Shown: piece by piece, positions 30,754 through 39,006 of the stretch
Position numbering within the stretch: the stretch's first letter is position 1
How the letters are laid out: each line of letters starts with the position of its first letter
Assembly: GCA_910579965.1 (NCBI GenBank)
Contig: CAJTWF010000029.1
Location: 1-39,468, forward strand
Length of the DNA stretch: 39,468 nucleotides
Direction: 5' to 3'
DNA from: an uncultured Oscillospiraceae bacterium
GTDB taxonomy: Bacteria > Bacillota > Clostridia > Oscillospirales > Oscillospiraceae
Program-made: the position numbers and the translations under genes
Notes under the pieces: generated by a model
The model's database searches: none
Told to the model about the DNA's origin: nothing
The model's input: only the letters and a program-made list of their open reading frames with translations

Positions 30754-31533
30754 TTATTTTTCAATGATATTCTGGGCGATGCCGTAGGTCTGGGCGGTGC
30801 TGAGCACCGTACCCTTGTCGTAGGCGCTCTTCCAGAAGTCGTTGAAGGTCTTGACGAGATCGCTGTCCTTGCGGAAGCCCACGCCGTACTCCTCGCTCTC
30901 CAGCTCCGCGGCGGTGGCCAGCTGGGGGTAGCTGGTGCCGGGGCCGATCATGGCGCCGGCCATGAGCAGGTCAATGACACAGGCGTCGGTGCTGCCGGCG
31001 GCCACCTCCATCAGCGCCTTGGCCTGGGTGTCCACGGCGGTGTAGGGGATGTTCAGGCTGTCCAGGGCCTTCATGCCGGCGGAGCCGTTCTCCACGGCAA
31101 AGGTGAGGGAGCCGATGGCGTCGGCGCTCATGTACTGGTCCGCCAGATCGGCGGAGAGCACCACCACCTGGGCGTTTTTGCAGTAGGGCTCGCTGACGCC
31201 CATGAGGGACTTCACCTCGTCGGTGAGGGTCATGCCGTTCCACACCACGTCGATGGCCTTGGTCTCCAGCTCCATGGCCTTGCTGTCCCAGGTGATCTCG
31301 ATGAACTCCGCCTTGACCCCCAGGCTCTCGGCAAAGGCCTTGGCCATGTCCGCGTCAAAGCCGATCCACTCCCCGTTCCCATCCCGGTAGTCCATGGGGG
31401 CGAAGTCGGTCATTCCTACCACCAGAGTGCCCTTGTCCTTGACGTACTTCACGTCGCTGTCGGATTTTCCGCCGCAGGCGGCCAGGGTCAGGGCCATGGT
31501 CAGCGCCAGGGCCAGTGCAAGCAGTTTTTTCAT
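30754..31533 (-). CDS. Polar amino acid ABC transporter, substrate-binding lipoprotein
   Basis: A 259-residue lipoprotein of the SBP_bac_3 family. Signal peptide with lipobox LAAC (C20), then the typical opening GTLVVGMTDFAPMDYRD, a GFDADMAKAFAESLG segment and WDSKAMELETKAIDVVWNGMT, ending with GTVLSTAQTYG near the C-terminus. It captures an amino acid outside the membrane for the permease. Several ligand-contact positions are not decisive for a specific amino acid. First gene of the operon, with AGGAGG 5 nt before the ATG. Confidence 0.95.
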   Translation of the reverse strand: MKKLLALALALTMALTLAACGGKSDSDVKYVKDKGTLVVGMTDFAPMDYRDGNGEWIGFDADMAKAFAESLGVKAEFIEITWDSKAMELETKAIDVVWNGMTLTDEVKSLMGVSEPYCKNAQVVVLSADLADQYMSADAIGSLTFAVENGSAGMKALDSLNIPYTAVDTQAKALMEVAAGSTDACVIDLLMAGAMIGPGTSYPQLATAAELESEEYGVGFRKDSDLVKTFNDFWKSAYDKGTVLSTAQTYGIAQNIIEK

Positions 31534-31575
31534 AATGTCCTCCTTGTCGGCGTATCGCCGGTTTAGTGTGCTATC

Positions 31576-31604
31576 ACTCTACCATACTAAAGTGCCGTTG
31601 TAAA
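31576..31604 (-). promoter_or_regulatory. Possible promoter of the amino acid transporter operon
   Basis: On the minus strand, TTTACA (31604-31599) and TAGAGT (31581-31576) are 17 bp apart; the -10 is imperfect. Confidence 0.4.
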
Positions 31605-31680
31605 GCCGTATTTCCCACAAGAAGTGGGGTGGCCTTTCCCGGGTCCTTGTACAGTTTAACCAATTAGCAGAGTAAAGCGC

Positions 31681-31714
31681 CGGGCGGGAAAATCCCTCCC
31701 CTGGGACCCGCCCG
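31681..31714. other. Inverted repeat in the gap before spoIVA
   Basis: CGGGCGGG (31681-31688) and CCCGCCCG (31707-31714) are perfectly complementary, with inner TCCC/GGGA (31693-31696, 31703-31706). The right arm abuts the -35 of the SigE-type promoter, so it could be a regulator site or a barrier between the divergent genes. The rest of the gap from 31605 to 31680 shows nothing. Confidence 0.35.
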
Positions 31715-31743
31715 TCATATTTCCGGCCAGGCTGTCATAGAGT
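31715..31743 (+). promoter_or_regulatory. SigE-type promoter of spoIVA
   Basis: TCATATT (31715-31721) matches the B. subtilis SigE -35 consensus fully, and CATAGAGT (31736-31743) matches the -10 consensus CATACA-T at 6 of 8 positions, with a 14-bp spacer. Expression would be in the mother cell early in sporulation, as is known for spoIVA. Confidence 0.75.
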
Positions 31744-31799
31744 ACAACAGTGAGTGCTTCGATAATTTTTACTGGATTTGCACAGCATTGGTCAGGAGC

Positions 31800-31822
31800 A
31801 AACCTCCCATGCACGGAGGTTT
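31800..31822 (+). other. Hairpin in the spoIVA leader
   Basis: AAACCTCC (31800-31807) and GGAGGTTT (31815-31822) form a perfect 8-bp stem with a 7-nt loop, about 40 nt before the start codon. Its GGAGG is not the ribosome site used, which is at 31851-31856. Confidence 0.45.
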
Positions 31823-31861
31823 CCCATCAAATTCAGGCGCGACGGCGCATGGGAGGTAACT

Positions 31862-33340
31862 ATGACAAATACGGATCTCTATCAGGACATAGCCACGCGC
31901 ACCGGCGGGTCCCTGTTTGTGGGGGTGCTGGGGCCGGTGAGGACGGGAAAGAGCACGTTCATCAAGCGGTTTATGGAGACCTGCGTGATCCCCAACATTG
32001 AAAACGTCTACCGCCGGGAGCGGGCCATCGACGAGCTGCCCCAGTCCGGCAGCGGCAGGACCATCATGACCGCGGAGCCCAAGTTCGTACCCGAGGAGGC
32101 GGTGGACGTGACCCTGGAGGGGGGCGTCAGCTTCGCGGTGCGGCTCATCGACAGCGTGGGCTATATGGTCCGGGGGGCTATGGGCCAGTTTGAGGACGGA
32201 ACGCCCCGGATGGTGATGACCCCCTGGATGGACCACGAGATCCCCATGGCAGAGGCGGCGGAGATCGGCACCCGGAAGGTCATCCAGGAGCACTCCACTG
32301 TGGGCATTGTCATCACCACCGACGGCTCCATCACCGACATCCCCCGGGAAGACTACCTGGAGGCGGAGGAGCGGGTCATCACCGAGCTCCAGGAGCTGGG
32401 GAAGCCCTTTGTGGTCCTGCTCAACTCCACCGAGCCCCACAGCGGCCGGGCTATGAGCATCAGCCGGGACATCGAGAGCCGCTTCGGGGTCCAGTGCCTG
32501 CCGGTGAACTGCCTGGAGCTGACGGAGGAAGCCATCACCTACATCATCAAGAGTATTCTGTACGAATTTCCTCTGCGGGAGATGCGCATTTTCCTGCCCG
32601 CCTGGGTGGACGCGCTGCCGGTGGACCACCCCATCAAGCAGGCGGTGTACGGCGTGGTCCGGGAGGGCGGGAGCCGGATGGCCCACATCCGGGAGGTGGA
32701 GCCGGTGGTGAAGGAGATGGGGGAGCAGGAGGACATCTCCCTGAGCCGGGTGCTGTCCATTGACCTGGGACGGGGCATCGCCTCGGCGGAGCTCCAGCTG
32801 CCCAGGGAGCTGTTCTACCAGACCCTGTCCAGCCAGTCCGGGTTCACCGTGGCGGACGACGGGGACCTGATGGAGCTGCTCACGGAGCTGGCCGGGGTGA
32901 AGGCCCGGTTCGACAAGGTGTCCGACGCCCTGACCAACGTGTACGAGACGGGCTACGGCATCGTCATGCCCACCATGGAGGAGCTGCTGCTGGAGGAGCC
33001 GGAGGTGATGCGCCAGGGCGGACGCTATGGCATCAAGCTCAAGGCCAGCGCGCCCTCCATCCACATGTTCAAGGTGGACATTGAGTCCACCGTGTCCCCC
33101 ATTGTGGGCAACGAGAAGCAGAGCGAGGACATGGTCAACTACCTCATGGAGAAGTTCAGCGGCGATCCGGCCCAGATCTGGGAGAGCAACATCTTTGGCC
33201 GCAGCTTCCACGAGCTGGTGAACGAGGACCTCCAGGCGAAGCTCTACCGGATGCCCATGGACGCCCGGCTGAAGTTCCAGGAGACCCTCCAGCGGATCGT
33301 CAACGAGGGCAGCGGCGGGCTGATCTGCATCATTTTGTAA
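31862..33340 (+). CDS. spoIVA: Stage IV sporulation protein A, spore-coat basement-layer ATPase
   Basis: A 492-residue protein, the length of the B. subtilis protein. It binds and hydrolyses ATP to polymerise around the forespore, forming the platform for the coat and helping cortex formation. The P-loop is GPVRTGKST (24-32), a sensor-type segment LIDSVGYMVRGAMG lies near residue 100, and the C-terminal end GLICIIL is conserved for membrane anchoring via SpoVM. I chose the ATG at 31862 (GGGAGG 5 nt upstream); a longer reading frame from 31778 has no such site. It is a single gene behind a SigE-type promoter and marks the organism as a spore former. Confidence 0.97.
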   Translation: MTNTDLYQDIATRTGGSLFVGVLGPVRTGKSTFIKRFMETCVIPNIENVYRRERAIDELPQSGSGRTIMTAEPKFVPEEAVDVTLEGGVSFAVRLIDSVGYMVRGAMGQFEDGTPRMVMTPWMDHEIPMAEAAEIGTRKVIQEHSTVGIVITTDGSITDIPREDYLEAEERVITELQELGKPFVVLLNSTEPHSGRAMSISRDIESRFGVQCLPVNCLELTEEAITYIIKSILYEFPLREMRIFLPAWVDALPVDHPIKQAVYGVVREGGSRMAHIREVEPVVKEMGEQEDISLSRVLSIDLGRGIASAELQLPRELFYQTLSSQSGFTVADDGDLMELLTELAGVKARFDKVSDALTNVYETGYGIVMPTMEELLLEEPEVMRQGGRYGIKLKASAPSIHMFKVDIESTVSPIVGNEKQSEDMVNYLMEKFSGDPAQIWESNIFGRSFHELVNEDLQAKLYRMPMDARLKFQETLQRIVNEGSGGLICIIL

Positions 33341-33350
33341 ACGCAAGAAA

Positions 33351-33384
33351 GAACAGCGCAGTCCCCACGGGGACTGCGCTGTTC
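33351..33384. terminator. Bidirectional terminator between spoIVA and potD
   Basis: Arms 33351-33366 and 33369-33384 are fully complementary (the innermost pairs must open for a loop). On the minus strand it is followed by TTTCTTGCG, on the plus strand by TCACATC. It serves two convergent genes. Confidence 0.8.
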
Positions 33385-33415
33385 TCACATCTCTGACAGA
33401 GCGCCTATATGGACG

Positions 33416-34498
33416 TTACTCGATGCCCAGCTCCACCCACAGCTCGGAGTAGAGGGCGAGGGTGCCGGCGGGCAGGTTCTGGTAGACCTCGCACCGCTCC
33501 AGCACGTCCGCCGGGGCGGCCATGATCTGGTAGAGCGCCGGGTCCAGGGCCTCGCCGTTGTTCTTCTCGTAGTAGGCCGGGTAGGAAGCCAGGGCCTCCT
33601 GGTTGGGGGAGGCGTACCAGATGAAGTCCATGTTCGCCAGGCAGGACTCCGTGCGGCAGATAAAGTTGATCCACTCCTCCGCCTCCGCCTTGTGCTCCGC
33701 GCCGGCCAGCACGCACATGGCGTCCACAAACCAGTTGCTCCCTTCGTCGGGCACCACGTAGCGCAGATCGGGGTTGTTGTCGTGCATGGAGAGGAAGTCG
33801 CCCGCATAGTAGGCGCAGATAGCCGTCTCGCCGGCCTCCATCTTATCGTAGAGCTGGTCCATGAAGAAGCCTTGGTAGATGCCGTTGGCCTTGGCGTCGG
33901 CGATGAGCTGATAGGCCTGCCGGATCTCATCCTCGCTGGTGGTGTTGACCGAGTACCCCAGGTACAGCAGGGCCGCGCCGACAGCGTCCCGGGGGTTGCC
34001 GATCATGCCCACCTGCCCGGCGTACTTGGGATCAAACAGGGCGGACCAGCTGGTGATCTCCTCGTCCACCATGGTGGAATTATAGATAATACCCAGGGTG
34101 CCCCAGGTGTAAGGAACCGTATATTCGTTCTGGGGGTCATAGCTGAGGTTCTTGTACTGACTGTCAATGAGGTCAAAATTGGGGATATTGCTGTAATCCA
34201 GCTTCTCCAGCAGCCCCTCGGAGATCATCTGGGCGATCATGTAGTCGCTGGGCACGATGACGTCGTAGTCCGCGCCGCCCTGCTTAATCAGGGAGTACAT
34301 GGTCTCGTTGCTCTCCGCTGTCTGATAGTTGACGTGGATGCCGGTTTCCTCTTCAAACTGACGGATCAGGTCCTCGTCAATGTTCTCGCCCCATCCGCAC
34401 ACGTTGACTACCCGCTTGCCGCCTCCGCCGCCGCAGCCGGTCAGACAGAGCGTCAGCACCATGGTGAGCGCCAACAATGTAGCAAACGATTTTTTCAA
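33416..34498 (-). CDS. potD: Spermidine/putrescine-binding lipoprotein PotD
   Basis: A 360-residue lipoprotein with lipobox LTGC, a Gly-rich linker, and the SBP_bac_8/PotD fold: VNVCGWGENIDEDLIRQFEEETGI at the start (as short motifs), YDVIVPSDYMIAQM near 80, and PYTWGTLGIIYNSTMV (about 125-140). Family residues that bind polyamine amines (Trp and Asp/Glu) are present, such as W130 region and E near the end. It delivers polyamines to PotBC. The start is TTG, with GGAGG 9-10 nt upstream; an ATG just ahead is out of frame and stops at once. Last gene of the potABCD operon. Confidence 0.93.
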   Translation of the reverse strand: MKKSFATLLALTMVLTLCLTGCGGGGGKRVVNVCGWGENIDEDLIRQFEEETGIHVNYQTAESNETMYSLIKQGGADYDVIVPSDYMIAQMISEGLLEKLDYSNIPNFDLIDSQYKNLSYDPQNEYTVPYTWGTLGIIYNSTMVDEEITSWSALFDPKYAGQVGMIGNPRDAVGAALLYLGYSVNTTSEDEIRQAYQLIADAKANGIYQGFFMDQLYDKMEAGETAICAYYAGDFLSMHDNNPDLRYVVPDEGSNWFVDAMCVLAGAEHKAEAEEWINFICRTESCLANMDFIWYASPNQEALASYPAYYEKNNGEALDPALYQIMAAPADVLERCEVYQNLPAGTLALYSELWVELGIE

Positions 34499-34542
34499 TG
34501 TTTCATTCCTCCAAAAAATAGATTTATTGCACGGCGCCGCCG

Positions 34543-35409
34543 TTACAACCTCCGCTGGGCCATCTGCTTCTCCTGCCGCGCTTCCCGGACGTTGACGATG
34601 ACCAGCAGCGCCAGCACGGTGCCAAACAGCAGGGAGGAGATGGCGTTGATCTTGGGACTGATGCGCCGCTTGGTCATGCCATAGACCACCATAGCCAGGG
34701 TGGAGGTGGCGGACCCGGCGGTAAAGTAGGAGATGACAAAGTCGTCCACGCTCATGGTGAAGGCAATCAGCGCTCCGGAGACGATGCCGGGCTTGATCTC
34801 CGGCAGCACCACCTTCCAGAACGCCTGCATCCAGGTGCAGCCCAGGTCCTGGGCCGCGTCCACCAGGTTTTTGTCCATCTGGCGGAGCTTGGGCAGGACG
34901 TTGAGAATCACATAGGGGATATTAAAGGTGATGTGGGCAATCAGAAGGGTTCCAAAGCCCATGTGGAGCCGGGTGGGCAGGCGGATGAGGCCCTGGGCGG
35001 CGTTGACGCTCTGGGCGAAGGTCTCCCAGCCGGCGAAGAAGGCCACAAACAGCAGGCAGAGGCTCACGCCGGTGACGATGTCCGCGTTGGTCATGGGGAT
35101 GCTGTTGACGGTCAGCAGCGGCCTCCGCCAGCGCTTTTTCATGCTGAAAAAGCCCACGGCGGCCATGGTCCCCGCCGCGGTGGCGATCACCGTGGAGAGC
35201 AGGGAGACCAGCAGGGTGGCGGACAGGGCGCTCATGATCTGCCGGTCCTGCACCAGCTCCACGTACCAGCGCAGGGTGAAGCCCTGCCAGACGGTGCGGC
35301 TGCTGGAGTCGTTGAAGGAGAAGACGATGAGCACAAAAATCGGCGCGTAGAGAAAGAGAAACACCAGGGCCATCAGCAGGCGGTTGAGCGTGCGTCCATG
35401 CCGCTTCAT
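34543..35409 (-). CDS. potC: Polyamine ABC transporter permease PotC
   Basis: A 288-residue permease with about six membrane helices and the EAA loop DAAQDLGCTWMQAFWKVVLPEIKPGI (around 195-220, as short motif), typical of PotC. Together with PotB it forms the channel for spermidine/putrescine. The C-terminus is basic. Its ATG overlaps the potB stop as ATGA; 44 nt separate it from potD. Note an upstream in-frame extension to 35463 has no start site. Confidence 0.94.
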   Translation of the reverse strand: MKRHGRTLNRLLMALVFLFLYAPIFVLIVFSFNDSSSRTVWQGFTLRWYVELVQDRQIMSALSATLLVSLLSTVIATAAGTMAAVGFFSMKKRWRRPLLTVNSIPMTNADIVTGVSLCLLFVAFFAGWETFAQSVNAAQGLIRLPTRLHMGFGTLLIAHITFNIPYVILNVLPKLRQMDKNLVDAAQDLGCTWMQAFWKVVLPEIKPGIVSGALIAFTMSVDDFVISYFTAGSATSTLAMVVYGMTKRRISPKINAISSLLFGTVLALLVIVNVREARQEKQMAQRRL

Positions 35410-36260
35410 AGCATCACCGCCTGTTCCTCGCCCTCGCCAAAGCGGTTCATCACCGCCATGCACACCACGACGATCACCATCATCACCAGGGCGATGGCAG
35501 AGCCCAGATAGGGGTTGTAGGCCGTGCCCAGAAACTGCTGCTCAATCAGGTCCCCCAGCAGCAGCTCGTTGCTGCCGCCCAGCAGCTTTGAGATGGCGAA
35601 GGTGGACACCGACGGGACGAACACCATGGTCACCCCGGAGAGGACCCCGGGCAGGCTCAGGGGCAGGATCACCCGCAGAAACACCCGGGCGGAATTGGCC
35701 CCCAGGTCCCGGGCCGCCTCCAGCAGGCTCCCGTCCAGCTTCTCAATCACCGAGTAGATGGGCAGGATCATGAAGGGCAGGTAGTTGTACACCATGCCCA
35801 GCACCACCGCCCCCTGGGTGTTTATCATGGGGAAGTAGGCAAGATCCGTGCCGCACAGGCGGTTCACAAGGCCGATGAGGCCGACCGCGGAGAAGAAGCG
35901 GTTCAAAAGCCCCGTGTTCTCCAGGATGGACATCCAGGAATAGGTCCGCAGCAGAAAGTTCATCCACATGGGCAGCATCACCAGCATCATGGCGATCCGC
36001 TGGAATCGGGGCCCCTCCCGGGAGATCATATAGGCCACCGGGTAGCCCACCAGCAGGCACACCGCCGTGGCGATGAGGGCCAGCTTGAAGGAGCGGGCGA
36101 ACACCACCGCATAGGTGCCCATGCGGGCGAAGTTGTCCAGGGTGAAGCCGCCGGAGGCGGCGGAGAAGGCGTAGATGACCACCATGACAATAGGGGCCAG
36201 CACGAACAGCGCCATCCAGCCTACATAGGGTACGGCGAACAGCGCCCGCTTATTCCTCAT
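35406..36260 (-). CDS. potB: Polyamine ABC transporter permease PotB
   Basis: A 284-residue permease with about six helices: a first helix at RALFAVPYVGWMALFVLAPI, the EAA-type loop EAARDLGANSARVFLRVILP (about 180-200) and a C-terminal helix with LGSAIALVMM. Heterodimer partner of PotC. The ATG at 36260 lies within the end of potA (11-nt overlap) with GGGAGG at 6 nt; the longer frame upstream has no ribosome site. Confidence 0.94.
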   Translation of the reverse strand: MRNKRALFAVPYVGWMALFVLAPIVMVVIYAFSAASGGFTLDNFARMGTYAVVFARSFKLALIATAVCLLVGYPVAYMISREGPRFQRIAMMLVMLPMWMNFLLRTYSWMSILENTGLLNRFFSAVGLIGLVNRLCGTDLAYFPMINTQGAVVLGMVYNYLPFMILPIYSVIEKLDGSLLEAARDLGANSARVFLRVILPLSLPGVLSGVTMVFVPSVSTFAISKLLGGSNELLLGDLIEQQFLGTAYNPYLGSAIALVMMVIVVVCMAVMNRFGEGEEQAVML

Positions 36261-37425
36261 GGCCAGCCTCCCGGGCGGCCTCCTCCGCCCCATCAAAGCC
36301 GCCGATCTCCTCGTACTCCTCGGAGTAGGAGGAGTAGTCGCCAAACATGCCGGAGTACTCGCTCTTGCGCATAATGTGGATGTCGTCAGGGTTGAGGACA
36401 ATGCCGATGGTCTCCCCCTCCGGGTGGTAGTCCGTGGTCTGGATGAGCCACTTGAAGCCCTTGAAGTCCACGATGGTGTCGTAGTGAACGCCCTTGAAGG
36501 TGACGCTGGTCACCGTGCCCCGCAGCTGGCCCTTCTCCTGGGGCACAATGTCGATGTCCTCGGGCCGGATGACCACGTCCACGCTCTCCATGGGCGCGAA
36601 GCCCTTGTCCAGACACTTGAACTTCCGGTTGAAGAACTCCACCACGTAGTCCTCGTGCATGACGCCGTCCAGGATGTTGCTCTCGCCGATGAAGTCCGCC
36701 ACAAAGGCGTTTTTCGGCTCGTTGTAGATGTCCTCCGGCGTGCCGATCTGCTGGATGCGGCCCTGGTCCATGACCACGATGGTGTCGCTCATGGCCAGCG
36801 CCTCCTCCTGATCGTGGGTGACGTAGATGAAGGTAATGCCCAGCTGCTGCTGAATGCGCTTGAGCTCGCTCTGCATGTCCTTGCGCAGGCGCAGGTCCAG
36901 GGCGCCCAGAGGTTCGTCCAGCAGCAGCACCTTGGGCCGGTTCACCAGGGCCCGGGCGATGGCCACCCGCTGCTGCTGGCCGCCGGAGAGCTCGTTGATC
37001 CGCCGCCGCTCAAAGCCCTTCAGGCTCACCACCTCCAGCATCTCCAGCACCCGGGAGCGAATCTCCTCCTCCGGCACGCGGACCTTTTTCCGCCCATCGT
37101 CCGCCGTCTTGGGGATGCGCAGGCCGAAGGCCACGTTCTCAAAGACGTTCAGGTGGGGAAACAGGGCGTAGCGCTGGAAGACGGTGTTGACCTGCCGCAG
37201 ATTGGGCGGAATATCATTGATCCTCGCACCGTCGAACAGCACTTCTCCCGAAGTGGGCGTCAAAAAGCCGCCAATGATGCGCAAGGTGGTGGTCTTGCCG
37301 CAGCCACTGGGTCCGAGCAGTGTGAGGAACTCACTGTCATTGAAATATAGATTGATGTGATCGAGAACCAGCTCGCCGTCAAACGCCATGCAGCAATCCG
37401 CAAGGCGAATCAACTTTTTGGACAT
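36250..37425 (-). CDS. potA: Polyamine ABC transporter ATPase PotA
   Basis: A 391-residue ATPase. Walker A GPSGCGKTT (38-46), Q-loop VFQRYALFPH (81-90), LSGGQ (145-149), Walker B VLLLDE (165-170) and the switch His in VTHDQEEA. The C-terminal TOBE regulatory domain (about 270-365) follows, and the final tail is acidic and Tyr-rich (SYSEEYEE), which is unusual and longer than in PotA. First gene of potABCD. The ATG at 37425 follows GGGGGAGG; a TTG further upstream is not needed. Confidence 0.95.
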   Translation of the reverse strand: MSKKLIRLADCCMAFDGELVLDHINLYFNDSEFLTLLGPSGCGKTTTLRIIGGFLTPTSGEVLFDGARINDIPPNLRQVNTVFQRYALFPHLNVFENVAFGLRIPKTADDGRKKVRVPEEEIRSRVLEMLEVVSLKGFERRRINELSGGQQQRVAIARALVNRPKVLLLDEPLGALDLRLRKDMQSELKRIQQQLGITFIYVTHDQEEALAMSDTIVVMDQGRIQQIGTPEDIYNEPKNAFVADFIGESNILDGVMHEDYVVEFFNRKFKCLDKGFAPMESVDVVIRPEDIDIVPQEKGQLRGTVTSVTFKGVHYDTIVDFKGFKWLIQTTDYHPEGETIGIVLNPDDIHIMRKSEYSGMFGDYSSYSEEYEEIGGFDGAEEAAREAGHEE

Positions 37426-37486
37426 TATCCTCCCCCGTTCTTTTCCTTGTTTGATATTTCCCAAATGGATAGGAATATAGAAAATC

Positions 37487-37526
37487 GCCTGTTTTCCCTG
37501 AGTACTTTTCCCCCGGAAAAACAGGC
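37487..37526 (-). promoter_or_regulatory. 5'-leader stem-loop of the pot operon
   Basis: On the minus strand, arms 37526-37515 and 37498-37487 form a 12-bp stem (one G-U pair) with a 16-nt loop, followed by GATTTTCTATATT. The stem begins exactly at the predicted transcription start, about 60 nt before the start codon. It could stabilise the mRNA or act as an attenuator. Confidence 0.5.
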
Positions 37527-37532
37527 AAGCTA

Positions 37533-37561
37533 ACTATAGCGGGTTTGTGTCGAAATGTCAA
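37533..37561 (-). promoter_or_regulatory. Promoter of the potABCD operon
   Basis: On the minus strand, TTGACA (37561-37556) and TATAGT (37538-37533) are separated by 17 bp. Transcription would start near 37526. Confidence 0.8.
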
Positions 37562-37676
37562 TGATATTTCCAAAAAAATATCCGAAATTTTAGAATCTGT
37601 ATTCATATCCGGGGCGTGCTGGCCGGGTGCGGATTTTTCCCGCCAGACAGCGCCCGGCGGCTGTGAATACAGGCGC

Positions 37677-38489
37677 TTACGGCTCCTCTCCCGCGCCTCC
37701 TCCGGGCAGGGGGGCGGGCTCCGGGACCTCCGGCGCGGCGGGGCGGAAGTAGTCCTCCCCCTGGAACTCGGTCATGGTCTCCCAGTACCGCAGGGGCATG
37801 TGGGTGCGGCGGAGCTTGGGGTTGTGCCGCTCCCGGATCTCGACGGTGTCATAAAACCGTTTCCAGAGGCGGCGGTACTGGGCCTCCTCCTGGGAGGGGG
37901 CGGCCATGCGGAAGGACTCCATGGGCAGGATGGCCCACTGGCCGGGCCGGTGGACCAGGGCCTCGCGGTGGGCGCGGTCATAGAGGAGGAAGGTCTCGTT
38001 GTACATCCGGTCGCAGAAGTGGGGGCGCAGCAGGGGCAGCACCCGGTTCTTGGGCCGGATCTCCCCGGCCAGCAGGCCCTCGAAGTCGGAGAAGCGGACA
38101 AAGCCCTTGAGCAGGTGGACCTCCCCCTCCAGATGGCGCACCGCCTTGCGCAGGGGGAGCACCGTGTCGTCGGTGAGCTGCCGGAGCAGGGGCCGGCCCT
38201 GGACCATCAGCCGGCGGATGAACCGGAAGAGAATGACCTCCCGGTCCGGCGCGCAGGTGAGAAAGCCCCGGATCACCAGCCACAGCGCCTCCGGGGAGAT
38301 CCGGCCCAGTCCCATGCGGACCCGCTCGGCGTGGGCCGGCACGGTGGGGATCTCCCGGACCGGGAAGAGGGTGGGCTCCCGCCTGTCCTGATCCCAGAAG
38401 CGGGCGGGCTCCTCGCGGTAGACGTAGCTGTCAAAGACGCAGGACAGGAAGCCGTCAAAGCTGCCGTCGTAGAGATAAACCGTCTCCAT
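37677..38489 (-). CDS. TIGR03915-type probable DNA-metabolism protein
   Basis: A 270-residue cytoplasmic protein that matches my recollection of the family TIGR03915/DUF4130: the opening YLYDGSFDGFLSCVFDSY, the central HLLKGFVRFSDF and AGEIRPKNRVLPLLRPHF, and ALVHRPGQWAI segments, then an Arg/Tyr-rich end and a Pro/Gly tail. Members are usually encoded beside, or fused to, a uracil-DNA-glycosylase-like domain or a DNA-repair radical SAM protein (TIGR03916), but neither is seen nearby. Here it follows two NTF2-like genes by 2 nt. The exact biochemical role is unknown. The start has only a weak GA-rich ribosome site, perhaps because of coupling to the upstream stop. Confidence 0.8.
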   Translation of the reverse strand: METVYLYDGSFDGFLSCVFDSYVYREEPARFWDQDRREPTLFPVREIPTVPAHAERVRMGLGRISPEALWLVIRGFLTCAPDREVILFRFIRRLMVQGRPLLRQLTDDTVLPLRKAVRHLEGEVHLLKGFVRFSDFEGLLAGEIRPKNRVLPLLRPHFCDRMYNETFLLYDRAHREALVHRPGQWAILPMESFRMAAPSQEEAQYRRLWKRFYDTVEIRERHNPKLRRTHMPLRYWETMTEFQGEDYFRPAAPEVPEPAPLPGGGAGEEP

Positions 38490-38491
38490 GG

Positions 38492-38938
38492 TCAGGGCTC
38501 TTTCCCCGCGAATGCCCGGTACAGCCCAGGGCCTCCGTCCCTGAAGGAGGGCTCCGGCCCCTGATCGTAGGGATCGTACTGGTCCGGCTCGCAGCAGTAC
38601 TCCGTCAGGCGGGCGATTTTCCCGTCCTCCGTCCAGCGGATGACGGACACGCCGTCAAAGCCTGCGGCCGGCTGCTCCCCCATCCGGTACCGGAAGGTCC
38701 AGGTGACGGCGGACTGGTCCCCGCTGTGGAAAAAACGGTTCACGTCCCAGGCCAGCACCCGGCCCCGGCTGTTCCACTCCCGGAACCAGTGCCGGACCGC
38801 GTCCGCGCCCCGGTAGACGGGTCCCCAGCTCTCGGTGTAGACAGCGTCCGGGGCAAAGATATCCCGGATGCCAAAGTCCTCCTGCCGCAGCCACATGTCA
38901 AGCCACAGGCGGATGATCTCCTCCCGCGTGTCCATCAT
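38492..38938 (-). CDS. NTF2-like/SnoaL-like protein
   Basis: A 148-residue cone-shaped alpha+beta fold protein: the helix-rich start MDTREEIIRLWLDMW, DIFAPDAVYTESWGPVYRGADAVRHWFREW, and a beta-sheet with VTWTFRYR and DGVSVIRWTEDGKI. The NTF2-like superfamily includes SnoaL-type isomerases, small-molecule hydratases and sensors, and a His/Asp/Glu pocket cannot be assigned with confidence. The ATG at 38938 has AGGAGG 6 nt ahead. Its stop is 2 nt before the next gene, so both are translated together. A second protein of the same fold is encoded directly upstream. Confidence 0.82.
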   Translation of the reverse strand: MMDTREEIIRLWLDMWLRQEDFGIRDIFAPDAVYTESWGPVYRGADAVRHWFREWNSRGRVLAWDVNRFFHSGDQSAVTWTFRYRMGEQPAAGFDGVSVIRWTEDGKIARLTEYCCEPDQYDPYDQGPEPSFRDGGPGLYRAFAGKEP

Positions 38939-39006
38939 GAACCGCCTCCTTCCGTGCCTTTCGGTATAGTGATTCCTCTCCGTTTTTTGGTTATGGACAC
39001 AGCGTT

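Noticed and set aside
31769..33388. A 539-codon open frame antisense to spoIVA
   Set aside because: Same effect of GC bias at third positions; no domain, and it runs through both the spoIVA promoter and terminator.
34499..34542. Short GC palindrome between potC and potD as a terminator
   Set aside because: ACGGCG-G-CGCCGT allows only a four-base stem with a real loop, and the T-run lies over ten bases away, so it is too weak to call.
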